Shown: positions 1 to 9,500 of the stretch, one piece after another | How positions within the stretch are numbered: position 1 is the first letter of the stretch | Layout of the letters: the number at the start of each line of letters is the position of its first letter | Origin: Lucinisca nassula | Lineage: Eukaryota > Mollusca > Bivalvia > Lucinida > Lucinidae | Direction: 5' to 3' | Assembly: GCA_963580285.1 (NCBI GenBank) | Contig: OY757010.1 | Location: 209,902,138-209,966,137 of the forward strand | Length of the DNA stretch: 64,000 nt | Notes under the pieces: generated by a model | Seen by the model: only the letters and a program-made list of their open reading frames with translations | Databases searched by the model: none | What the model was told of the DNA's origin: nothing | Made by a program: the position numbers and the translations under genes

Positions 1-309
1 GCTAAAAGAAGTAAGAACCTATATGATGTAAAGACGGCAGTCAACAAATACAAGAAGGGTGACCTTGTTTGGTACCTACTAGAGATAAGAAAGGTAGGGG
101 AGGCACCGAAGCTGAAGCCTACTTACCATGGTCCTTTCCTGGTGAGACAGAAGGTAAGCGCAGTAGACTTTCTGATCCAGTTAGATGAAGATGGGAAAGA
201 ACAGGTAGTTCACCATGACAAGCTAAAACCATATGAAGGTGATCAGCCTCCAAGGTGGGTACAGAAAGCAAGAAGGCGGCTTTTAGCCAACAATAACTCA
301 CAACAGTAA
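1..309 (+). pseudogene. C-terminal end of a Gypsy-type LTR retrotransposon pol (integrase tail), cut by window edge
   Basis: Frame 1 is open from the first base to a TAA at 307-309 and encodes 102 residues. The segment KKGDLVWYL, then KLKPTYHGPFLV and HHDKLKPYEG, is the GPY/F-type module found after the catalytic core of Gypsy/Metaviridae integrases, where it is thought to contact target DNA or chromatin. The upstream gag, protease, RT, RNase H and integrase core lie outside the window, so I cannot tell whether the element is intact. A purine tract 108 bp downstream (417-428) fits the usual order pol, spacer, PPT, 3' LTR. This is a different lineage from the element at 14374-19827: the tail sequences do not resemble each other. 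Typed as pseudogene only because it is partial here; no lesion is visible in the part present. Confidence 0.8.
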
Positions 310-416
310 GGAAAAACGAAGACGGTAGGTGCTTACAAGTGTATCAGTCATTTTAAGAGAAAGCACTTACCATTTGAAACTAATTAGTAATAAGTAAAGT
401 ATCAATTACATTTTTC

Positions 417-428
417 GGGGGGAGGAAT
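417..428 (+). promoter_or_regulatory. Polypurine tract, likely plus-strand primer of the upstream Gypsy element
   Basis: A run of G followed by GGAGGAA sits 108 bp after the pol stop and directly precedes TGTCACATAG, a typical TG start of an LTR. Position and composition match a retrotransposon PPT. No second LTR copy is in the window to confirm the boundary. Confidence 0.55.
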
Positions 429-1007
429 GTCACATAGTTACAATTTAATGTAAATATAAGCACTGGAAGGTCTAGGAGGTTAGATGATGTAGACGACCGA
501 AGGCAACTAAGGCGAAGAACTTGTGGAACTTGAAGACGAGTGTAAGTAAAGTACAAGGAGGTGGACAAAGAGAAGGGACAGGTAAACTAATGCAGCATGG
601 TGCTTCTAAAATGATGTAGAGTATGGAGGTAAGGAAAAAAGCGTACCAAGATTCTACCATGGTGGTGCTGAGAGCACCGAGTTCGGTAGAGGTACAGTTC
701 GGCAGTTTTGACGACAGAATCGGAACGGAGATGGGCTAAAGTCAAATGGAACAATATGTGCATTAGATGGGAGGTCCCGTATGCGAAGTATGGTCCGCTA
801 TATATTGTACTAGGGGTTTTCAAGGAAAGCGACCCAAGGGCAAAACTGAAGAAGAGATTCCTTGCAAGTCTTCGCGTCGTTTACATAAGTACAAAATCTT
901 AGCGCGTGCGTTTACATAGACAGAGATCACAAGCAATCTAGTCTAGGGCTCCAGAGTAGCGTTAAGAGATAGGCTAGGGTTGTTTTATTTTATACTTCCA
1001 GTCAAAA
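429..1007 (+). repeat. Putative 3' LTR (left end defined by PPT, right end uncertain)
   Basis: Starts with TGTCACATAG immediately after the polypurine tract. It contains a TATA-like stretch (about 797-804). I cannot place the right end: a CA at about 1002-1003, just before the ATG of the next ORF, is one possibility. The partner 5' LTR is outside the window. Short ORFs here are not protein-like. Confidence 0.4.
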
Positions 1008-3110
1008 ATGGAATCCACTATGTTGGAGATGTTGTTTGGGAAGGAGGCGATTGAGCGGGCCAAGAAGAGAGGTCGGGCATACATGTGTGTGGCATGCCAT
1101 AACTTGACGGGAGAAAGAAGGATTGGGGAGCTTGGGCCAATGCAGGACCACGTTCTGAAAGACCATGTCAGCAGGGACAGGGTGCCGTATTACTGCCGGC
1201 TATGTACCTTCAAGTGCCAGACAAAGCAGCAAATGGACCACCATACACGGCATTACTCAAGGCACGTGACTATGGCTAACACCCGGGGCATAACCAACCA
1301 TGATGAGTGGCAAATTCAGAGTCCTGTACCTTACAAGATAGGGGAGAAGGATCTGGTGAAGTTTTCCCAAGAAGAGAGTATCCTTTTCTTCCTGAAGAAA
1401 CAGTCGCCAGAGCCATCAGCTATGCAGAGTGCCGTTGGCCAGTTAGCAATGTCAATGTCCGCCAATCCGGAGGAAGAGCTGACGCCGGAGACCCTACAGC
1501 AGGGATTTATCTCTCTCCCAGAGGAGCCGATTGTGATTCCAAGCGGGGTCCAGCCAAGACAGGGGCTCGGTACCTGTGCAGGGCAGTGGATTGGCCAGTC
1601 ACGGGTTGTTTCTGACCTAGGACCTGACACCAGATGTCTAACAGCACCATTACAGATCAGCCCTTTTATCACTTCTGATCGGCGGAGGAGCTTCTCATCA
1701 GCAACACGGAACGACATGATCCAAGGGTTAGTGATGGCTTCAACTTCACCTGGATCATGTCACCCGTCACCGATGCCTTCACCAGGGTTACAGACTCCTG
1801 AGCCTAGTATTCATCAACAAGGGACCTACAGGGCAGAAGTGTCTGGGCAAAATCATCACCAACCTCTCCCACAACAAGTGCCATCCATAGATCATCGTGA
1901 CAAAGACGTTGGTACCAGTCTTACGAGGACAGCCCCTCCGGTGAGCACAACCCCTCAGATGGCGACGGCAAGGGCAGGGCAGCCTATGACAGGAGGAAGC
2001 GTTATCCCTTCACCGTTAGTAAGCCTAGCCAGTGTTGTTGAGACATCTGGGAAAGCAACAGAATTGGGCAAGGCAGCAACTGCTGTCCAGAGTCCCCAAT
2101 TATCTCTACTGCGCCAGGTGGACTTAACACCCCAAGCAACCAGCCCTGTTAGGACCAGCAATACCACAACCTACCTGACAACTATTCAGTCAGAGAGAAC
2201 TGGAACAGCGCCGCTAAGCATGGTGGAAAGAGTTCTTCCCTCACCAGTTACAAGCCTGGCGAGTTTCGACTGTTTGGGTCACAGTTCACCTATGGTGCAA
2301 GTCGCAGGGAGGCTGGAGACGGTCCCAAGCTCTACAGAAACTAGAGGGGATAGTCAGATATCACCTGAAGCGCCCCAAGGCAAGGAAAACCCAGCCGAGG
2401 AAGTGGAAAATTTATGGCCCCAGCTGATGCCCCAGGAGGATTCGGACCGCTTATCTGAAATTGGTTCCATCACTGGAAATGATGAGCTGAAAAGGAAAGC
2501 AGCTGAAGAAGGTGATACATCAGTAAACAAGAGTGCTGAGGTTGCAAGATCCGCATTGGATGAAGATAGAGTTGCAGAGACCCAGCCTAACTCAAAGAAG
2601 AGGCGGATCGACAGTGGAGAACCAGTGTGTGAACTAAACTTAGTGGCTCTCAATGGTCTAACATCAGCAATACAGCGTCTGTCAGGTCAGGTGTCAAGGA
2701 CCGAGAAAAATCAGGAGAAGACAGAAAAAGCTCTGGCTGACGTGACCTGTGCACTAAGCAAGTGCACAGATGCCATTAACAGGCTTAAGAATACTTTGGA
2801 AGAAAATGCAAAGGAGCAAAGAAGGAGGGAAGAGAAATGGTTAGAAATGGATAGGGCACGGGAGGAGGAGCGAAGGAAAGATAGAGAGGCTGAGCAGAGG
2901 AGAGAAGTACGCCACAGAGATGCCGAAAGGAAAGAGCGAGAAGAAATACGTCGATTATTAGCTGAGAAGAAAGAGGAGGAGACAAGGAGCAAGCATAGAG
3001 TGGATAAATCGAAAGACGGAGAGGAAAAGGAGAATGCCAGAGGTCTAAAATCCGTGTTAGGGAAATCCTATACAGAGAATAGCATTAAGGACTTGAGTAG
3101 AAAGAAGTGA
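1008..3110 (+). CDS. Intronless 700-aa protein with paired zinc-finger-like motifs, disordered middle and charged coiled-coil C-terminus; function unknown
   Basis: One uninterrupted ORF. Two metal-binding motifs sit at the N-terminus: C27-x2-C30 with H48-x4-H53, and C63-x2-C66 with H78/H79 and H82, resembling C2H2 fingers. Residues about 120-490 are rich in S, T, P and Q and look disordered. A basic cluster KKRR at 530-533 could be a nuclear localisation signal. From about 545 to 680 the sequence is heptad-like, then very rich in E, K and R (coiled coil or single helix). The ATG (AAAATGG) has a good Kozak context (A at -3, G at +4). It lies downstream of a Gypsy pol end and a PPT, and upstream of PBS- and PPT-like signals, so it may be an accessory ORF of a retroelement or a gene domesticated from one. 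I do not recognise a named family. An intact 2.1-kb frame amid decayed repeats suggests recent function or recent insertion. Confidence 0.7.
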   Translation: MESTMLEMLFGKEAIERAKKRGRAYMCVACHNLTGERRIGELGPMQDHVLKDHVSRDRVPYYCRLCTFKCQTKQQMDHHTRHYSRHVTMANTRGITNHDEWQIQSPVPYKIGEKDLVKFSQEESILFFLKKQSPEPSAMQSAVGQLAMSMSANPEEELTPETLQQGFISLPEEPIVIPSGVQPRQGLGTCAGQWIGQSRVVSDLGPDTRCLTAPLQISPFITSDRRRSFSSATRNDMIQGLVMASTSPGSCHPSPMPSPGLQTPEPSIHQQGTYRAEVSGQNHHQPLPQQVPSIDHRDKDVGTSLTRTAPPVSTTPQMATARAGQPMTGGSVIPSPLVSLASVVETSGKATELGKAATAVQSPQLSLLRQVDLTPQATSPVRTSNTTTYLTTIQSERTGTAPLSMVERVLPSPVTSLASFDCLGHSSPMVQVAGRLETVPSSTETRGDSQISPEAPQGKENPAEEVENLWPQLMPQEDSDRLSEIGSITGNDELKRKAAEEGDTSVNKSAEVARSALDEDRVAETQPNSKKRRIDSGEPVCELNLVALNGLTSAIQRLSGQVSRTEKNQEKTEKALADVTCALSKCTDAINRLKNTLEENAKEQRRREEKWLEMDRAREEERRKDREAEQRREVRHRDAERKEREEIRRLLAEKKEEETRSKHRVDKSKDGEEKENARGLKSVLGKSYTENSIKDLSRKK

Positions 3111-3622
3111 ATAATTCTCTATAGAGACTGTTTATCAATATGAGTGACGTGTTCCGTATAGGACTTACTGTGAACATTCCAATAAGAATTAATATAATTT
3201 GGAACAATAGACATTCATAAGGAATTAAGTGTGAAGTAACTGAACAATAGTGCATTTTACGAACAGTTTCGGACTGGAAATTCTGTGAAGGATTTATTAG
3301 ACTAAGACAGTTTCACAAAGCTGAAACTGTGTTAGGTTTGAAAGAAGTGGGACTGTAGTGGCAGAGGAAAATTAGCAATCACCGTGATTGTGCTTATTTT
3401 ATTTTAGGTACACCAATGATTTCAATTGTGAAAATTCATGTACTTTCAGGTATGTCAATGTTTGGGGATTAAAAGAACCCTCCAATTTGTGGTGTACAGA
3501 CTTAATATACTCTGGTGTACGAATGCCTGTGGATTTTTGTTAGGTGCAGAATTCGCAGACATGGGTACACCGTGGAAATATGTACAATTACGGTGAGAGA
3601 AATGAGTTGACAAGTGTTAAAT
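3111..3622. other. AT-rich non-coding stretch
   Basis: No reading frame, repeat match within the window or RNA gene that I can support. It could be the 3' UTR of the preceding ORF. Confidence 0.4.
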
Positions 3623-3840
3623 TATGGAACAAGCCTCTGTGACCCAGTGGGTAAGAGTGCTGACTCTTAATCATTGGGCCTCTCACGGCTGTGGTCTGAG
3701 CCTCGCTTGGGTCACATGTGAGATGCCAAGTTCTGCAGCAGAAGGTCAGGTGGGTTTCATGGGGCACTCCGATGTCCATCCACCTCTGATTAACGATCGG
3801 CTCTAAATAAACGAATTAATCTTGAAAGGGCCGTAAAAAG
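3623..3840 (+). mobile_element. tRNA-derived SINE, family C
   Basis: The head is tRNA-like: box A-like GGTAAGAGTGC and a degenerate box B near TGGTCTGAGCCTCG. A body that includes CACCTCTGATTAACGATCGG follows, and the copy ends in GGGCCGTAAAAA then an A-rich tail. A reverse-strand copy at 21139-21327 shares the body and the tail and has a better box B. The same 3' tail core recurs in other SINE families of this window. Confidence 0.7.
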
Positions 3841-4274
3841 CAAAATAAAATATATGGACAGCATTAATTTTATCAGTTGTTTGTTGAAATCACTTGTTCT
3901 TGCAGGTAATGCTACTATGGAACATTGCATTTTAGTGATTTTTATCTTTTTTTCTTTCTCGCGTAGAGTGTTACTATTACTTTCGCGATACAATTGCTTT
4001 CGCGATGAACATGGAGCTATGCGTCTGTGGTAAAGCCACTCGGGACAAAGTTATTACTGCAGGCAAGTGATTTCAAGCACTGTAGATTTGCAAACAATCT
4101 AAGTGGTTAATATCCTGTGAGAATTCAGGGATATGTGATATATCTGTCAAGACGACATAAAATGTTGCATTGCAATCATAGTCTTTCATAATGTTGATTA
4201 TTTTCTCTCATGCAAGCATAATGTTAGTTCATAAAGTTATAAAGTGCATAATGTTAGTTTCCATTATGGTCTGG

Positions 4275-4365
4275 TTGCTTCATGTTTGTGTTTCTTTCCC
4301 TTTGGTGTCTTTGATGGGTGGAGTAAGTTAATTGTATCGATTCCTGATCTTAGATTTACTTCTAC
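4275..4365 (+). repeat. Dispersed repeat R, copy 1
   Basis: The segment from CATGTTTGTGTTTCTTTCCC to ATTGTATCGATTCCTGATC is nearly repeated at about 27390-27460 and partly at about 33895-33940. It is an interspersed element of unknown type. The flanks 3841-4274 and 4366-4688 show nothing else I can support. Confidence 0.6.
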
Positions 4366-4688
4366 CTTACAGTATATAATTATGTCAATGTCTCGTCATC
4401 AAGTCAACATCACTTTAGTCTCTTGTCTTAGTCTGCCAAGATAAGGGAATTTTACTAGTATTTAACGTTAAGCAAGTAAGTCTCGTTTACAATTAATGCT
4501 CATGTCAAGATTAACAAGTCATATGTTCTTCATCAAGTTCAAAATTGTTTCATTTTTATCATAGCAATTAGGACAGTTCATAGCTTTTCATTATAAAGTC
4601 TGTACTTCAGGAAGTGCTATGAATATTTGTTGGTAGCTTTAATATGGCATCAATGTTTGTTTTTTCTTGGTTACATTCCTGAGCAATT

Positions 4689-4705
4689 TGGTGCCGTGAC
4701 CAGGA
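4689..4705 (+). promoter_or_regulatory. Primer-binding-site-like motif of an LTR retroelement
   Basis: TGGTGCCGTGACCAGGA starts with the TGG complementary to a tRNA CCA end and resembles the segment just after the 5' LTR in many invertebrate Gypsy and BEL elements. A TTACA about 12 bp upstream could be an LTR end. Only about 110 bp separates it from a polypurine tract, which suggests an internally deleted element. Confidence 0.45.
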
Positions 4706-4812
4706 TTTTATCAAAATAGTAACTGTTTTGCTTTTCGAATATTGTATTTGGGAAACTGGATTGGTATCGGACCTTTTATCCAGGGTCGTTTGATGGAACT
4801 AAATCGACCCTG

Positions 4813-4823
4813 GAGGGGGGTAA
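4813..4823 (+). promoter_or_regulatory. Polypurine tract preceding a putative LTR
   Basis: GAGGGGGGTAA lies immediately before TGTAGTGACCC, a TGT LTR-type start. Paired with the PBS-like motif upstream, it looks like the 3' signal of a second LTR element. Confidence 0.45.
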
Positions 4824-6480
4824 TGTAGTGACCCAGTTTCCTGTGTTGCAATCTTCTTCCTGGTTCACAAATCAGCTGTTTACACATTTTAGCAGTGGAC
4901 AGTCAATACTTGTATATTCTAAAAAGACACAAAGTTAACACCCATCGCCCCTTTGAACTATGTGATTACCTTTCTTTTGCAATTCAATTTAATCCATTAT
5001 TTGCTTTTAACCAGCTGTTTTGACCACCAAATTGTTCAGACCGTACCATGTTGTTTTCACTGTCATCCATTGTTTCGGTGTGTAAACATGGAATTATGGG
5101 AGCCTGTGTGTAATCGTTGAACCGTAACTGTCAAAACAGAGAAGTCTTCACGAACCCGTCAGGTCCAACTTCCAAATGAATTACATACAATCGGTACCAT
5201 AGAAAAATTTCTAGTTACGACAGTCATGAAATATATTCTTTTGGGGTCATTTTGGTTATAATAACTTTGGGGACTTCATTTGAGACGGCTTTATATTTGC
5301 CGGCTGAAGTCGGGTACGGGGTGGATTTTCGTTGACAAGCGACACAAGCTGTCAAGCTACAGTTTCTTTCATCAATCACTAGTAATCTGTACATGATACA
5401 ATTTTCTCGTTATAACAGTCAAATAGTCTGTTCATTTCTCGTCATTTTGGTACCAATGGTTAAAGGGTTTCCATTGGAAATAACTACTTTCTAGCCGGTT
5501 AAAAGTTGGTACTCAGGTTATTTACCGGCAAATCCAAGATGGCGGTTGTCAGAATCTCCTTGGAGACGGCATCTTCCCTTGGTTGACTGTTGCGGGATCA
5601 CGTGATCCCTTTGTTATTTTGTAAGGGGAATCCGGAATCCCAGAGCAGATAGGTCTGGGGTCTGGGATCCCGTTACAAAATCTTGCGGGTTTTGGGGGAC
5701 GGGAACTCGGGAGTATATAAGGAGCGGTCCCGGGAATCCCGTCAATCTCAGATTTAGCTTTCGTTAAGGCAAGACGCATTTTATTTTGCTGCGACTTTTT
5801 GTCTTTAGTTTTGGTCTATTTTTACAAGTTTATTCTTTTGAAAAAGCAGCAACCTTTGGAAAAATTATTTCTTTCGTTTAGAGGGGTTAGCGCTAGTTAG
5901 GTCATCACTGAAACTTGGCTCTTTTGTTATTTTAGGGTTATTTAAAGAGAAAGCTGAGCAGTTAAACTCCGTGCTCTTGCTTCCTTAATAATTATTTATT
6001 GAAACTTTGCATATTGTTATCAAATATCAATGCATACGCCATTTATCATTAGCCCTTTTCATGCTTTATATCATTAACTTGCATTGTTTAGCCTGACTAG
6101 TTCGTGATCACTGTCATTCGTTTAAAACCGGTCGTGTCATTTTATTTCAAACCGTCCACTCAGTTCGTACAGGTTTTAATTCATTCCATGTAACACTGTT
6201 TTCATATATCTAGTCATAAAACAACGATCTTATTGTTTTCACTATAAATTTTATTTAATCCATCATCATTAAAAGGATATAGTTATCTAATGACAACATG
6301 TCTTGTTTCTTCTTTTCAATCCCTTCAATTAGGGGCTGAATCGCCTGAAACTGAATAGAACAGAATATTGACATATAATTTTCCTTTTAGTTACTGAGAT
6401 TCACCCATACCCCTCAAAAGAGGCCTAGACTAAGTCTAGCGTTTCTGCAAGGCAGTTGGAGCTCTCGCTGTCTAGCCAGC
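4824..6480 (+). repeat. Putative LTR or LTR-derived promoter region; right end not defined
   Basis: Begins TGTAGTGACCC after a PPT. A TATA box (TATATAA, 5714-5720) in a GC-rich context is followed about 25-30 bp later by a pyrimidine-rich start-like sequence, as in an LTR U3/R junction. No duplicate of the region is present in the window, so the LTR call rests on these signals alone. The rest is AT-rich with no gene I can support. Confidence 0.35.
5594..5609. promoter_or_regulatory. 16-bp perfect palindrome centred on an E-box, about 105 bp upstream of a TATA box
   Basis: GGGATCACGTGATCCC is its own reverse complement and contains CACGTG. The place upstream of TATATAA at 5714-5720 suits a bHLH-type binding site in an LTR promoter. 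Binding is inferred only. Confidence 0.5.
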
Positions 6481-6548
6481 TTTAGTTTCAGCCCTGTTTA
6501 TATCTTGTGGAGAAGCCCTACTGGCCCTGTGAACCCCTCGGCACGCAA

Positions 6549-9500
6549 CAATACCTTCAGAAGTGTCCGGCCTGCGAAGAGACTAATATTCAAACCTACA
6601 GAAAGTATCCTTGTCGGGAACAGTCTATTAAACATAATTACAGAAAGTGTCCTTGGTGCCAACAGTCTATTAAACATGGCTACAGAAAGTGTCCTTGGTG
6701 GGGACATTCTATTAAACATAGCTACAGAAAGTATCCTTGGTGGGAACAGTTTATTAAACATACGTATAGAAAGAGTCCTTGTTGGAAATAGTCTATTAAA
6801 CATATATACAGAAGTGTCCTAGCTGGAAACAGCCTATTAAACATAGCTATAAAAGGTGTCCATGCTGGGAACAGTCTATTAAACATAGCTACATGAAGTG
6901 TCCTTGGTGGGAACAGTCTGTTAAAAACGGCTACAGAAAGAGTCCTTGGTGGGGACATTCTATTAAACATAGCTACAGAAAGTGTCCTTGGTGGGAACAG
7001 TTTATTAAACATACGTATAGAAAGAGTCCTTGTTGGAAACAGTCTATTAAACATATATACAGAAGTGTCCGTGCTGGAAACAGCCTATTAAACAAAGCTA
7101 CAAAATGTGTCCATGCTGGGAACAGTCTATTAAACATAGCTACATGAAGTGTCCTTGGTGGGAAGAGTCTGTTAAAAACGGCTACAGAAAGTGTCCCTGG
7201 TGGGGACATTCTATTAAACATAGCTACAGAAAGTGTCCTTGGTGGGAACAGTTTATTAAACATACGTATAGAAAGAGTCCTTGTTGGAAACAGTCTATTC
7301 AAAATATATACAGAAGTGTCCGTGCTGGAAACAGCCTATTAAACATAGCTACAATAAGTGTCCTTAGTGGGAACAGTCTGTTGAAAAAATGGCTACAGAA
7401 AGTGTCCTTGGTGGGAACATTCTATTAAACATAGCTACAGAAAGTGTCCTTGGTGGGAACAGTTTAAAAAATATACGTATAGAAAGAGACCTTGTTGGAA
7501 ACAGTCTATTAAACATATATACAGAAGTGTCCGTGCTGGAAACAGCCTACTAAACATAGCTACAAAAAGTGTCCATGCTGGGAACAGTCTATTAAACATA
7601 GCTACATGAAGTATCCTTTGTGGGAACAGTCTGTTAAAAACGGCTACAGAAAGTGTCCTTGGTGGGGATATTCTATTAAACATAGCTACAGAAAGTGTCC
7701 TTGGTGGGAACAGTTTATTAAACATACGTATAGAAAGAGTCCTTGTTGGAAACAGTCTATTAAACATATACACAGAAGTGTCCGTGCTGGAAACAGCCTA
7801 TTTAACATAGCTACAAACAGTGTCCATGCTGGGAACAGTCTATTAAACATAGCTACATGAAGTGTCCTTGGTGGGAACAATCTGTTAAAAATGGCTTCAG
7901 AAGGTGTCCTTGGTGGGAACATTCTATTAAACATAGCTACAAAAAGTGTCCATGCTGGGAGCAGTCTATTAAACATAGCTACATGAAGTGTCCTTGGTGG
8001 GAACAGTCTGTTAAAAACGGCTACAGAAAGTGTCCTTGGTGGGGACATTCTATTAAACTTAGCTACAGAGAGTGTCCTTCGTGGCTAACAGTTTATTAAA
8101 CATACGTATAGAAAGAGTCCTTGTTGGAAACAGTCTATTAAACATATATACAGAAGTGTCCGTGCTGGAAACAGACTATTAAAAATAGCTACAAAAAGTG
8201 ACCATGCTGGGAACAGTCTATTAAACATAGTTACATGAAGTGTCCATGGTGGGAACAGTCTGTTAAAAATGGCTACAGAAAGTGTCCTTGGTGGGAACAT
8301 TCTATTAAACATAGCTACAAAAAGTGTCCATGCTGGGAACATTCTATTAAACATAGCTACATGAAGTGTCCTTGGTGGGAACAGTATGTTAAAAACGGCT
8401 ACAGAAAGTGTCCTTGGTGGGGACATTCTATTAAACATAGCTACAGAAAGTGTCCTTGGTGGGAACAGTTTATTAAACATACGTATAGAAAGAGTCCTTG
8501 TTGGAAACAGTCTATTAAACATATATACAGAAGTGTCCTAGCTGGAAACAGCCTATTAAACATAGCTACAAAAAGTGTCCATGCTGGGAACAGTCTATTA
8601 AACATAGCTACAGAAAGTGTCCTTGGTGGGAACATTCTATTTAACATAGCTACAAAAAGTGTCCATGCTGGGAACATTCTATTAAACATAGCTACATGAA
8701 GTGTCCTTGGTGGGAACAGTCTGTTAAAAACGGCTACAGAAAGTGTCCTTGGTGGGGACATTCTATTAAGCATTGCTACAGAAAGTGTCCTTGGTGGGAA
8801 CAGTTTATTAAACATACGTATAGAAAAAGTCCTTGTTAGAAACGGTCTATTAAACATATATACAGAAGTGTCCGTGCTGGAAACAGCCTATTAAACATAG
8901 CTACAAAAAGTTACCATGCTGGGAACAGTCTATTAAACATAGCTACATGAAGCGTCCTTTGTGGGAACAGTCTGTTAAAAACGGCTACAGAAAGTGTCCT
9001 TGGTGGGGACATTCTATTAAACATAGCTACAGAAAGTGTCCTTGGTGGGAACAGTTTATTAAACATACGTATAGAAAGAGTCTTTGTTGGAAACAGTATA
9101 TTAAACATATATACAGAAGTGTCCGTGCTGGAAACAGCCTATTAAACATAGCTACAAAAAGTGTCCATGCTGGGAACAGTCTATTAAACATAGCTACATG
9201 AAGTGTCCTTGGTGGGAACAGTCTGTTAAAAACTGGCTACAGAAAGTGTCCTTGGTGGGGACATTCTATTAAACATAGCTACAGAAAGTGTCCTTGGTGG
9301 GAACAGTTTATTAAACATACGTATAGAAAGAGTCCTTGTTGGAAACAGTCTATTGAACATATATACAGAAGTGTCCGTACTGGAAACAGCCTATTAAACA
9401 TAGCTACAAAAAGTGTCCATGCTGGGAACATTCTATTAAACATAGCTACATGAAGTGTCTTTGGTGGGAACAGTCTGTTAAAAATGGCTACAGAAAGTGT

